64,000 nt of DNA from Strigamia acuminata (GCA_949358305.1 OX442323.1:3968001-4032000), one strand, 5' to 3'; counted from the stretch's first letter, positions 50,045-59,714 are shown. Notes: generated by a model from the letters alone, not told the origin. Numbers and translations are program-made.

Positions 50045-50470
50045 ACAAATATTGTACTTTTAGACTAAAATATTGCAATTGTAAACCAAAATATTGCAAT
50101 TGCAAACCAAAATATTGCAATTGTAAACCAAAATATTTCAATTGTAAACCAAAATATTACAATTGTAAACCAAAATATTGGAATTGCAGACCAAAATAAT
50201 ACTATTTTAGACCAAAATATTGGAATTGCAGACCAAAATAATACTATTTTAGACCAAAATAATGCTATTTTAGACCAAAATAATGCTATTTTAGACCAAA
50301 ATAATTCTATTTTCGACCAAAATAATTCTATTTTCGACCAAAATAATGCTATTTTCGACCAAAATAATGCTATTTTAGACCAAAAAATCTACTTTGATGC
50401 TCAAAACTGTTATTTTTGAACAAAATATTACAATTTCAGACAAAAAAATAGCAGTTTTTGATCAAAATAT
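50045..50470. repeat. 21-bp minisatellite, about 18 units
   Basis: Unit 'accaaaatattgcaattgtaa' recurs at 21 bp (50085, 50106, 50127, 50148 and on) with drift to 'accaaaataatgctatttta'. Since 21 is 7 codons, the minus strand shows a spurious repeating heptapeptide frame at 49953-50141. Confidence 0.93.
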
Positions 50471-50705
50471 TGCAATTTTGTACAAAAAAATCGATATTGA
50501 TGCTCAAAATTCTAATTTTTTGGCAGATTACACTATAGGATTTTAAAAAATCCCTTTTTACGCACAAAACAGTTATTTTACACACAATATTACATTTTGC
50601 ATTATAAAAATATATTTTTTAAATTATTTCTCAACCTTTTTTGTGGTTTACAATATTACACGGATGGTTTCTCATGAATAGCAATCGAATGTGTGACAGA
50701 CTCAC

Positions 50706-50757
50706 CTGCTGCCTTCTTGTTCCAGAACAAAGTACCTTCCCGGTGTAATATTCAAAT
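50706..50757 (-). CDS. Host exon, 3' part, split by LTR retrotransposon
   Basis: Together with 56096-56099 this forms a 56-nt exon: acceptor TTGTTCTAG at 56101-56100, donor GTGAGT (GT at 50705-50704). With the element and one AAAT duplication removed, the frame reads DGFEYYTGKVLCSGTRRQQ, where D is completed by the preceding exon (56165-56222). Phase 1 in, phase 0 out. A second frame (MDLNITPGRYFVLEQEGS) is also open, so the frame is not certain. With the insertion in place, the exon cannot be spliced normally unless the element is removed as an intron. The gene is not recognised. Confidence 0.45.
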
Positions 50758-51694
50758 TGTGGTGATTCCGAATCACCTGAAGATAAATTGATAAGATTTA
50801 TCGTGTTGATGAATCCGACCGCCAGGAGCGCTACTAGAAATAGACTAGATTGACTAGTCTCGCATTTCTGCGGATCTGAATAATCAGAATAATTTATATA
50901 TGACGTCACTTCCGGTCAGTATATAAGACCGAGGCTTGACCGGAAATGACACTACAGTTACCAATCTCAGCAAGAGCACCATTTTCCTCACCTTTCAGGC
51001 CGTTTCATCGGATTGATCGAGGACCGGTGCCCGCTGATAAAATCAACTGTAAGCAACAAGCCGCATTTATTTAACGTGGCCAATCCACGTTAGAATAAAT
51101 ATCCGAATCTATCGTTTAATTCGCACGAAGCGAATTCCCGCGTGTTTGTTCGAAAACACGTGTCAACCGAACATAATTTCGGGACTAATCCACGATCGAT
51201 ACGAATCGCCAATCGATCGCCGAAGAAAATCACGTACGCCACGTGTTCCGCAAGACGTATTCCACACGAAACGGATCTCGTTTAGTTTGGGCTCACCGAA
51301 CGCATTGGCGAAAGAATTCTGCGCACCACGCGTACGGAACAAGACGGATTCAGTTTGGATTCAACCTAACACTTTGGCGGTAATTAACACGCGCGCCACG
51401 CGTCCCAAACGAAGTAGGCCTCGTTTGATTTCACATCCAAACTGCTAAGCGAATTGAGACTGACTCGATTCGCGAAGTGTAAAAAATATAACCCTAGACA
51501 ACAACAGAAGCCACGTGTAAGTCTAAACAATTGAGGGCTAATTGTTTAGCAACAACTCGTATTCGCAACAGGATCCGAGACCATCAATCATACATTTATC
51601 TGACTGTATTAATTATTCCTAAGTTAATAATAAAGTGTATTGCTTGTCCCGACAAAGTATTTGTATTTCTTAACCACAAAGTCGAATCACGACA
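50758..51694 (+). repeat. 5' LTR
   Basis: 937 bp, TGTGGTGATTCCG...GAATCACGACA. It contains TATATAAG at 50919-50926 and AATAAA at 51628-51633, so the U3 promoter and R/U5 polyadenylation signals are both visible. The frames of 100 and 61 codons inside are not conserved coding regions; they occur in both LTRs because the LTRs are identical. Confidence 0.95.
50900..50947 (+). promoter_or_regulatory. LTR core promoter
   Basis: TATATAAG (50919-50926) is preceded by TGACGTCAC, a CRE-like site (50900-50908). It is bracketed by inverted copies of CA(C/T)TTCCGGTCA at about 50906-50917 and 50936-50947. Transcription should start about 25-30 bp after the TATA box, near 50950. Confidence 0.7.
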
Positions 51695-51696
51695 CG

Positions 51697-51714
51697 TGGG
51701 GGCCCGTCCGGGAT
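51697..51714 (+). other. Primer binding site, proline-tRNA type
   Basis: TGGGGGCCCGTCCGGGAT starts 2 nt after the 5' LTR. It is complementary to a tRNA 3' end (TGG pairs with CCA) and differs by one base from the well-known proline-tRNA site TGGGGGCTCGTCCGGGAT used by murine gammaretroviruses. Confidence 0.85.
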
Positions 51715-51778
51715 AGAATTTGCTAACCTTACGACAAAACTGAGAAATACCGGGATATCGAAATTGTTTGAGTCAAAT

Positions 51779-51779
<1 letters not shown>

Positions 51780-51823
<44 letters not shown>
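51780..51823 (+). repeat. 44-nt A run ending in the gag start codon
   Basis: Uninterrupted A from 51780 through the A of the gag ATG at 51823. It is the longest homopolymer in the window and lies in the sense strand of the element's leader. Confidence 0.95.
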
Positions 51824-51825
<2 letters not shown>

Positions 51826-54800
51826 TCGAAATCGGATTCAAATAATTATGCAGCCACCGCTAGCGATCGTGAAACACGTTACAAGCAAAGACAAGAACGT
51901 GAACGTCAGGATGGAACGGTCTACGATCCACTCTTGACGCCGGAAGCTCGAATTCACGAAAACAAAGTTGAGACTAACTCGACTGAAATTCCAACAGAAG
52001 AAACTAACCCGATTGCAAAAAAGCTCCAGTTTTCGGGCAGAGAATTCGAAGGACCAGGAACCTCTCACGGAGAGAATATTTTCACTAAATCATTCGAAAA
52101 CCCACCAATCCATAGCGACCATGATCCAACCAATGAGTTAGATAGCGACGAAATTCTAATCGAAGAAAACGGACAGGACTCACCTATCCATAGTTTCGAC
52201 GATCCAAATGACCCAAACAACAGCGGATTAAACGATGAAAACGACCGTCAAAACAAATTGAAACGATTAACGCTTCATCGTTCACTAACACCATCGATTT
52301 CGCTGCCAAATTCGCCACGGTCGATTCCCAAAAGAGATCAAATGACCCTCTTCAATAGTACGACCACAACACAAACCGCAATATTGCGCGAACGAGCCCG
52401 AGCAAATCAGGCAAGGCAAGAAAAGGCGGCAGATAGACGAGCCACATTCGAACGCGAAATAGCTCGAGAAATAACAGAAAAACGAGCCGAAATGGAACGT
52501 GAGATTGCTGATCAGGCGAGAATAGACGCCTTGGAGGAGAGAAAGGCTGAATTAATGGAAGAACTAGCCAAAGAGCACCGCAAAAAAGTCACCGCAATGG
52601 AACAAGAAATAGCTCGCGAACGTCAAGCGAGGCAAACAGCCGCCGCCAAGGAGAGTCAAGAAAAACAAATAGTAATGGAGCGAGAATTGGCCCGAGAATT
52701 ACTAGCAAAACAAAGAATCATCGAACGAGAAATGGCAAGAGATCATGAAATCCAGCCATTAAGCAATGGGTTGGGTCAACGCTCGGAGACAAACTCCTTG
52801 CAGAATTCCCCAGAGCGATCCCCTTCAGCAAAGGAGTTAGTAGCAAAGGCCATCGAAGTGACGCGAGTGGCTTGCGCTCACGGTATCGAGATAGATCAGG
52901 ATAAGGACCCTTACGAAGAATTAAGTAGGGTGATCGATCTGGTCAACGAGAGAACGGAAAAACGAACAGCCGAAAACTCTACAAATCAAGAAGAGAAACG
53001 GTGCCGGGTCAATTCAACTCAACCCCCGGTCAAGAAAAACGACGAGCAAACTTCAGACAGCGAAAGCATCGACTCTCTGACATCTCACCTCAGTATCCGA
53101 GTCACCGGACTAGACAGTATCGTAAACGAATCGGACGAAGTCAAGAAGGAACTCTACGAGGCGTTTATACAAGATAGAAGAAATAATCAGGGTGCTGAAT
53201 CATGGGCAATGAAAAACTCATTCGCAATGAAAACTGGCCAAACCAGTAATACTAACCCAAGCGACCCTAACGCCGAACTAATCAGATGTATAAATCAAAA
53301 GAACCAGATACGAAACGAAGCAGGTCGTAATAAACTAGCCATGCCGACGCTCGAGGAGATTAATGCCGTTAAAAACCACCTCGAAAAGAAACACGCCGCC
53401 GAAGCATATGCTGGGAGAGACTCCTACGTTTTTATCAAAAAAGTGGACGGAGCCCTCACGGGAACCCGACTGGACGACATGATACCGCCCGGAACAAAAT
53501 TGAGCCGAACCTCCGCTCCGGAGAAATCGAACCCCGATAACTCAACAGTGGCACAAGATCTCACAAATAATCCGAACACCGCGGGATTGTCGGGACAGAC
53601 GTCGTTCCAACCAAATCAATTCGGACTTGCAAGAAATGGTACCCATTTCCCAAGCCTCCCCTCAGACAACCCACGATCATCACCGCTGCCTAGTGAGACT
53701 GACTCGCTAGGTGACAAGCTACGGGCAATAAAAGACGAGCTCCTTCAGGCCATGGACCAAAAACTCCAACAAAGCCGTAGCCAAGAAATCGAGGAAGACG
53801 ATCGAAGCGAGGGATTGCTGAAACGATACTCCGCGGACCGATGGCTGTATTCCCGCAAAGACAACAACATCAAGTGGACGACCCTGAGACTAATTAAGTT
53901 CGACGGATCCTGGAACGCTGGCAACTTGTTTTTGGACGAGGTCGCCCTGACGATTAATCGTTTGGGAGCGGAACCCGACGAAATGGTCTCACGCGGAATA
54001 CCAGAAATGCTGATAAACCGAGCCCGAAACTGGTACGCTGATGTCCAACCCCGAAACTGGGAAGACTTCGTCATAAAGTTCCACAATCAATATGGCGAGA
54101 CGAGCCAGGAAATCCAGAAAAGAGTAAGCTCTATGAAGCAAGCTCCCGGGGAAACTCTGAGAGAGTACGTACAACGAGCCGACAGCCTGTTCCGTGAAAT
54201 GGACAAACCATTTGACCAACACGCTCAGAAAGCTCTCTTCGAACAAGGACTAAACGAAACCGCAACCAAAGTCCTACGAGAAATGAACGCTCCTAAAGGG
54301 GATAATTTCAAAGCCATCCTCGCTTTCGTCGAGAAAAAACACACCGAAGTAAATGCTCGGTATAACGAAAATCTGACAAAAGAAGAACGAGCTCTAGGAG
54401 TGGCTCGACAGCAACGAATACAGGAGCGCAGCATAGACTCAACTAAGCTGCTCCAATCACGGAATTACCTAAACGGAAATATCGAACCACTTCTATCAAA
54501 AAGGAATAATAGCGGGTCAAACCCCATACCGCCTCCTGGGAACGCTTACCAAACAAAGACGTCTAGTGCTGAGGATAGATCGGAAGACCATTTAGATTTG
54601 ATCTCGTCTTCTTGTTACAGAGAGTACACGAAGGGACCAGTCAACCGAGAGGGAGGAAAGAGCGGTCCCTGCAACTTCTGCCGGGAGGACGGCCATTGGC
54701 GACAGGATTGTCCTGAACGAGCAAAGCAAAAAGTCGACGAAAAAGTTGCAGAGCGAGAAGAATTGCTGAAAATGCTCGGTAAAGAACAAGAGAGAATCAT

Positions 54801-54861
54801 GAAGGAATTCACCGCTAAATTTGACAACATGGCAAAAAACTGGCGTTCGCAGGCGGAATAA
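51823..54861 (+). CDS. gag: Retrotransposon Gag, 1012 residues, with CCHC knuckle
   Basis: Structural protein that would package element RNA into particles. The N-terminal ~180 residues are acidic and polar. Residues about 183-310 are a strongly charged Arg/Glu-rich coiled coil (repeated EREIARE-type words). Residues about 310-680 are polar and low in recognisable structure. Residues about 687-830 match the retrotransposon gag capsid-type domain (LIKFDGSW..., RARNWYADVQPRNWEDFVIK, SMKQAPGETLREYVQRADSL). A CCHC zinc knuckle, CNFCREDGHWRQDC, sits at about 950-963 and a short C-terminal coiled coil follows. At 1012 residues it is far longer than the 250-450 usual for Ty3/gypsy Gag. The ATG at 51823 directly follows the A run; no upstream in-frame start is possible through it. 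The frame ends with TAA and no pol frame or readthrough product follows. Confidence 0.93.
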
Positions 54862-55143
54862 AGATAACTCCGTCTGCGCAAATCTCGTCACCCATAGATT
54901 TCGAACTGATCAAAAAACTAATCACCAAGCTGAGAAAAAACTCAGCAGTCCAGCGACACTGGAATAACCAGTTATCCCCAAGACTAAGGCCAGTTATGTT
55001 GACCTATTTTAAAAATTTGAGTATCTCTCGTTCTCATTTTAAATTCATCACAAAAAGTTTATTCAGATGTAAATTATTTCATAAAATAAGTAGTTTTCTT
55101 GGCCAACCTGCAAACGTTGGTTTGGTCCCGATAGTTTATTCTT
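54862..55143 (+). other. Retrotransposon 3' untranslated region
   Basis: About 280 bp between the gag stop and the polypurine tract. Open frames here are short and show no pol or env motif. It probably marks where pol was lost or never present. Confidence 0.7.
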
Positions 55144-55152
55144 GGGGAGGGA
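55144..55152 (+). other. Polypurine tract
   Basis: GGGGAGGGA followed by CG and the 3' LTR at 55155; the expected primer for plus-strand DNA synthesis. Confidence 0.8.
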
Positions 55153-55154
55153 CG

Positions 55155-56091
55155 TGTGGTGATTCCGAATCACCTGAAGATAAATTGATAAGATTTATCG
55201 TGTTGATGAATCCGACCGCCAGGAGCGCTACTAGAAATAGACTAGATTGACTAGTCTCGCATTTCTGCGGATCTGAATAATCAGAATAATTTATATATGA
55301 CGTCACTTCCGGTCAGTATATAAGACCGAGGCTTGACCGGAAATGACACTACAGTTACCAATCTCAGCAAGAGCACCATTTTCCTCACCTTTCAGGCCGT
55401 TTCATCGGATTGATCGAGGACCGGTGCCCGCTGATAAAATCAACTGTAAGCAACAAGCCGCATTTATTTAACGTGGCCAATCCACGTTAGAATAAATATC
55501 CGAATCTATCGTTTAATTCGCACGAAGCGAATTCCCGCGTGTTTGTTCGAAAACACGTGTCAACCGAACATAATTTCGGGACTAATCCACGATCGATACG
55601 AATCGCCAATCGATCGCCGAAGAAAATCACGTACGCCACGTGTTCCGCAAGACGTATTCCACACGAAACGGATCTCGTTTAGTTTGGGCTCACCGAACGC
55701 ATTGGCGAAAGAATTCTGCGCACCACGCGTACGGAACAAGACGGATTCAGTTTGGATTCAACCTAACACTTTGGCGGTAATTAACACGCGCGCCACGCGT
55801 CCCAAACGAAGTAGGCCTCGTTTGATTTCACATCCAAACTGCTAAGCGAATTGAGACTGACTCGATTCGCGAAGTGTAAAAAATATAACCCTAGACAACA
55901 ACAGAAGCCACGTGTAAGTCTAAACAATTGAGGGCTAATTGTTTAGCAACAACTCGTATTCGCAACAGGATCCGAGACCATCAATCATACATTTATCTGA
56001 CTGTATTAATTATTCCTAAGTTAATAATAAAGTGTATTGCTTGTCCCGACAAAGTATTTGTATTTCTTAACCACAAAGTCGAATCACGACA
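55155..56091 (+). repeat. 3' LTR
   Basis: Same 937-bp sequence as the 5' LTR at a constant offset of 4397 bp; no differences were found by eye. Confidence 0.95.
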
Positions 56092-56164
56092 AAATCCATC
56101 TAGAACAATAAAAAATATTTAAAACATGCCATCGAAAATGTACCTGGAAAACCGTGTTACCAAC

Positions 56165-56222
56165 CTGCAATAGCTTCCGCATTTACTCCGAATCCAGCCT
56201 GGAAATATTGACACGATGTCAC
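56165..56222 (-). CDS. Candidate host exon upstream of the retrotransposon
   Basis: Acceptor TTGGCAG (AG at 56224-56223) and donor GTTGGT (GT at 56164-56163) bound 58 nt reading VTSCQYFQAGFGVNAEAIA plus one base. The leftover G plus AT of the next exon gives Asp, so both exons read through as ...EAIADGFEYYTGK.... An alternative frame through the same stretch also stays open. The protein is not recognised; its single Cys and those downstream hint at a secreted or Cys-rich protein (inference). Confidence 0.4.
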
Positions 56223-56499
56223 CTGCCAATTGAAAATAAAACACAACCACTTTATAATTTCAAATTTTCAAATAAAAAATGCAAAAAATTGAAATAATAA
56301 TAATAATAATAATAAAAATGAAAAAATTAAATTTTTCAAACATAAAATTGAATTATGTATTGAAAAGTTTGTTGACGAAATTACATTTGCAGCTGTTATT
56401 CAATTATGTATTCTAAGGAACATGTTCTCACATTAATTAATTTCCGTTGGTGTTTTTATCGATTTTCGGTGTCAACTGTCAACGTGTACACAATTTACA

Positions 56500-57090
56500 C
56501 ATTATCGTCAAACAAAGGTCATCCGAGATGAAATGTTTGCTTTGGAATGTGAGGACATTTTTATTTAACGATTACTTTACCCTATCATCCAGTGAGGAGT
56601 GTTTTAAGTCATTTTAAGCGAAATTATTGACAAGCCATCGGTGAAACGTGTTCGTAACGACATGTTTCAACGCGATGGACGATGGACACGTGACATGTGC
56701 CGCTGAATTATTTTTTTGTTTCTGTGAAAGATCAAATGTTTCGATCTTTAACTGAAATATATTTTTTAAATTTTATTTTTAATCATTAATTATTGCTATC
56801 ACCGTAGTTTATCGTCATTTCTAGTTTGTTGATAACTGTTCGTTGCGACATCTAGTTGTGGAAATCGTTAGCTATATTTGAAAATTATTTAAGGCGCGAA
56901 GGTTTGAAATTTGAAAAATGTGCACAGTTCTATGGGTATTTGAAAAAATAATTGATCCGTTTATGCTATGATATATTCGTTTTGCTGATTTGAAAAATAA
57001 AAATAAACAAATAACGTTTTGCTAGCGTATTTTTTTAACACGCGATCTCCGTACGTCTTGTGTGCGTACTCTCTTATCTGCTATTTAAAT
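56500..57090 (+). repeat. Upstream module U1 of the zinc-ribbon cluster
   Basis: About 590 bp that recurs, with losses, at 58690-59350, 60985-61500 and 62785-63020. Shared landmarks are 'catgtttcaacgcgatggac', 'gttcgttgcgacatctagt', 'ggcgcgaaggtttgaaattt' and 'ataattgatccgtttatgct'. The GGCGCGAA core resembles an E2F site. It precedes plus-strand relic copies, so it probably includes their old promoter and 5' exon. Confidence 0.8.
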
Positions 57091-57113
57091 GTCAACTTTC
57101 TTCTCATTTTCAG

Positions 57114-57560
57114 TTCAGACGTAGATAACGCCTTGTCGAGGAAAAAGAAAAAGAAAATCAGAATAACGAGTATGTCAAATGTCCTACATGTGGCCACCAT
57201 ATACCATATAAAGTACAGTAGATACCGATTACCGTAAGCGCAAAACGATATAACGATAAACTGTATTTTATTTGTTTTTAGAAACATCTTCACCAAAAGA
57301 AACCGACGACTGAAAAAATGTAGAGAAAAATTGAAAACAAAAAGACGAAAGATTATCAAAGGAGCTTAAAAAAGTTCGCAGACTCGAACGGAAGACGGGC
57401 TACTGCAAATTTCTACCAAATGTTAAATCATCGCCATTTGAACGGTAGAATAAACCCAACGACAAGCGCCGTCATACGAGCAACTCATGTGCAAACACAA
57501 CACGAAATAAATCGTTTTGCTGTATCAATTAAATTAAAAGTCAAACATCTATTTTATTAA
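57114..57560 (+). pseudogene. Zinc-ribbon gene copy A (plus strand), broken
   Basis: Exon 2 (57114-57212) and exon 3 (57282-57560) match the intact minus-strand gene, including the intron (GTACAGTAGATACC...TTTGTTTTTAG), which is nearly identical. The second CxxC of the ribbon is kept (YVKCPTCGHHIPYK). In the conserved frame there is a TAA near the start of exon 2, the first CxxC is missing, and a TAG replaces a Lys codon after KKPTTEKM in exon 3. It lies tail to tail with the gene ending at 57634. Confidence 0.75.
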
Positions 57561-57633
57561 CAATCAAAGACACTTAAAAGTAGTTAAATTTAAAAAAAAT
57601 TAAAACGTCGATACACATTATTACATGTCGGAA

Positions 57634-57846
57634 TTAAAATCGGGGTAATTTTTGTTTTTTCGCAACGGTTTTGCTCGTTTTGCCGTTCGAGTTGCGAAGA
57701 ATTATTGTTTGGTCGAAAGCTGCAGTAGCCCGTCTTCCGTTGGAGTCTGCGAACCTTTTTAAGCTCCCTTGATAATCTTTCTTCTTTTGGTTTTCAACTT
57801 TTCTCTTCATTTTTTCGGTCGTCGGTTTTTTTGTGTGAAGATGTTT
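57634..57846 (-). CDS. Zinc-ribbon protein gene 1, exon 3
   Basis: Encodes the basic C-terminal 70 residues: KHLHTKKPTTEKMKRKVENQ, then KKKDYQGSLKRFADSNGRRA and an end in KQKLPRF, stop TAA at 57636-57634. Acceptor TTTTTAG (AG at 57848-57847), phase 0. Lys/Arg richness suggests nucleic-acid or nuclear association (inference). Paralogues at 59715-59933 and 61555-61738 keep the KKPT, KKKxYxGxLK and KLPR blocks. Confidence 0.8.
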   Translation of the reverse strand, partial: KHLHTKKPTTEKMKRKVENQKKKDYQGSLKRFADSNGRRATAAFDQTIILRNSNGKTSKTVAKKQKLPRF

Positions 57847-57910
57847 CTAAAAACAAATAAAATACAGTTTATCGTTATATCGTTTTGCACTTAATCGGTA
57901 TCTACTGTAC

Positions 57911-58031
57911 CTGATATGGTATATGCTGGCTACATTTAGGACATTTGACGTACTGGTTATTTTGATTTTCTTTTTCTCTTTTCACGTTAACTTTTGTGAA
58001 TTTGACAAGGAATTCTTTACAAGAACTGCAT
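57911..58031 (-). CDS. Zinc-ribbon protein gene 1, exon 2
   Basis: Encodes CSSCKEFLVKFTKVNVKREK then ENQNNQYVKCPKCSQHIPYQ. It has two CxxC pairs 25 residues apart, the layout of a zinc ribbon. Acceptor TTTCTTAG (AG at 58033-58032), entry phase 2 (CA + A = Gln); donor GTACAG (GT at 57910-57909), exit phase 0. A helix pair followed by CxxC...CxxC and a basic tail recalls Rpr2/Rpp21-type RNase P subunits and the C18orf21 family, but this is only a resemblance in layout. Confidence 0.8.
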
Positions 58032-58092
58032 CTAAGAAATCAAAAGAGAAAATTTTAAATATATTATAAAAAAATAGAGACATTTTTCTTAC

Positions 58093-58208
58093 TGCATGCT
58101 GCGGAGGAGACGAATCTTAGCCATGCTTTCGAGCAAGAACTGAAGGAGATGAATGACAATTTCTGCCACCAAGTGTTTGATTTTAACAGCTAATGTGCAA
58201 ATGCTCAT
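58093..58208 (-). CDS. Zinc-ribbon protein gene 1, exon 1
   Basis: The ATG at 58208-58206 opens MSICTLAVKIKHLVAEIVIH then LLQFLLESMAKIRLLRSM and the CA of a Gln codon; donor GTAAGA (GT at 58092-58091). The leucine-rich pattern suggests one or two amphipathic helices before the ribbon. The full protein is 149 residues. A second ATG lies 28 codons in (MAKIRLL), but the upstream part is matched in the paralogues (LAVKIKHL / SAVKIKHS), so the upstream start is preferred. No stops or frameshifts: this is the only intact ribbon-bearing copy in the window. Confidence 0.75.
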
Positions 58209-58689
58209 TGTATTACCATATTAGATATTACAAAATGCAGTTTTAAACTTTTTTAAATCTTCTATTTGTCTCATTTTAATAAAACACTTGTGGTTAAATA
58301 TGAACGCCTCGTTTTCATAAATAAAATGTAACTAAAATGTATATCAAAAATGATTAATATTTGCTTTATTTACACCAAAAAATATATATCAGCTTGCAAT
58401 ACACACGATTATTAATTTTATTACCATATTATACAAAATTCAGTTTCAAACTTAACTGTGTCTATTTCTTTTTTCTGTTTTTGATTAAATCTGTCTCATT
58501 TTAATTCATCTTCACATTTCTAAGAGAAACAAATTTTAACCGCTTTCTGCACTAAAAAAATACAAAAACGTAAAATGGTTCATTTTGGTCTAAAAAGATT
58601 TATTTTCGTAGGGAAAATTAAAATAAACGATTAAAATTTGCTTTATTTTCCACCAAAAAATACCACACAAGAAAATACATGACAGGATG
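58209..58689. other. Spacer upstream of gene 1
   Basis: AT-rich, about 480 bp, with 'caccaaaaaatat' and 'ttaaaatttgctttatt' words repeated at 58360 and 58640. Presumably holds the gene 1 promoter; no clear TATA box could be picked out of the AT-rich background. Confidence 0.5.
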
Positions 58690-59350
58690 TTCGCGAAAAG
58701 AGGACGTTTTTATTCAGCGATTATTTTACTCTTTTATCCAGTGTGGCAGAGTAAATAAACAATAATTGAAACTAAAAAGAAGCAAAAATATTAAGGAAGC
58801 TTAAAACGGTTTATATACTCTAACGGAAGACGGGCTGTTGCAAATTTCCATCAAGTGTTAAATCATCGTTTGTGCAGGTGTAGTAGCTTGGACGTTAGAT
58901 GCTCGTATCATGACGCTTGTTGGATTTCTATGATTTATATCTATAATTTAACACTTGATGGAAATTTGCAATAGCCAGTCTTTTTTGTTTCTGTGAAAGA
59001 TCAAATGTTTCGATCTAAAACTGGAATATATTTTTTAAAATTTATTTTTAATTATCGTCATTTGTAGTTTGTTGATAACACTGTTCGTTGCGACATCTAG
59101 TATTGGAAATCGTTAGTTATATTTTAAAATTATTTTAGGCGCGAAGGTTTGAAATTTGAAAAATGTGCACAGTTCTATAGGTATTTGAAAAAATAATTGA
59201 TCCGTTTATGCTATGATATATTCGTTTCGCTGATTCGAAAAATAAAAATAAACAAATACCGTTTTGTTAGCGTATTTTTTTTAACATCTTCCACGCCATC
59301 TCCGTACGTTCCGTATGCGTACTTTCTTATCCGCTATTTAAATGCCAACT
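58690..59350 (+). repeat. Upstream module U2, with embedded exon fragment
   Basis: Copy of the U1 module (59000-59350). It is preceded at 58780-58870 by a plus-strand fragment of exon 3 ('ggaagcttaaaacggtttat', 'acggaagacgggctgttgca') and by the inverted repeat 58833-58976. Confidence 0.75.
58833..58976. repeat. 31-bp inverted repeat from zinc-ribbon exon 3 sequence
   Basis: Arms 58833-58863 ('ggctgttgcaaatttccatc...') and 58946-58976 are near-perfect inverses around an 82-bp loop. The left arm continues an exon 3 fragment of the zinc-ribbon family. Confidence 0.9.
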
Positions 59351-59366
59351 TTCTTCTAGTTTTCAG

Positions 59367-59631
59367 TTCAGAGGAAAAACAAGGAAAAAAAATACGAAAA
59401 ATACGAAAACCAACAGATACGGAACGGAATGGAAAAATTGCAAGAAAAAAGAAAAGAGAATACCAGGGACGATTAAAAAAGTTGACACACTCCACCAATG
59501 CAAATTCCGATCAACGGTTCAGTAGTTTTAATTTCAACGGAAGAAAACCAACGACAAACATTGCTGGACTTTTGAAACTACAACTAGACCAGTACGAACG
59601 AGCAAAACAGTCTCAACACGACACAAAATAA
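59367..59631 (+). pseudogene. Zinc-ribbon gene copy B (plus strand), ribbon deleted
   Basis: After an acceptor (TTTTCAG, AG at 59365-59366) an open frame reads EEKQGKKIRKIRKPTDTERN and GKIARKKKREYQGRLKKLTH to a TAA. This corresponds to the end of exon 2 fused directly to exon 3. The whole CxxC...CxxC region and intron 2 are absent. It could be a truncated gene making a basic tail-only protein or a relic. It is tail to tail with gene 2, stop codons 83 bp apart. Confidence 0.6.
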
Positions 59632-59714
59632 ATCGTTTTGCTCTGCACGTCTATTTTATTAACAATCACAATATAAATGATTAAAACGCTGATTTACATT
59701 ATTACATGTCTGAA

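Larger units (their letters stand above)
50758..56091 (+). mobile_element. Gag-only LTR retrotransposon (Ty3/gypsy-like), 5334 bp
   Basis: Complete element: 5' LTR 50758-51694, primer site 51697-51714, gag 51823-54861, polypurine tract 55144-55152, 3' LTR 55155-56091. It is flanked by a 4-bp AAAT duplication (50754-50757, 56092-56095). The LTRs begin TG and end CA and look identical by eye over 937 bp, so insertion is recent. There is no protease, reverse transcriptase, RNase H or integrase: the internal region holds only gag. Mobility would need a partner element's enzymes. Base composition is clearly less AT-rich than the surroundings. Confidence 0.93.

Noticed and set aside
49953-50141. 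Minus-strand YFGLQLQ repeat peptide
   Set aside because: 21-bp non-coding minisatellite read in codons; units drift with frame-breaking changes further along.
51146-51448. 100-codon frame in the 5' LTR, repeated at 55543-55845
   Set aside because: Present twice only because the LTRs are identical; it lies across the R/U5 region and shows no domain.
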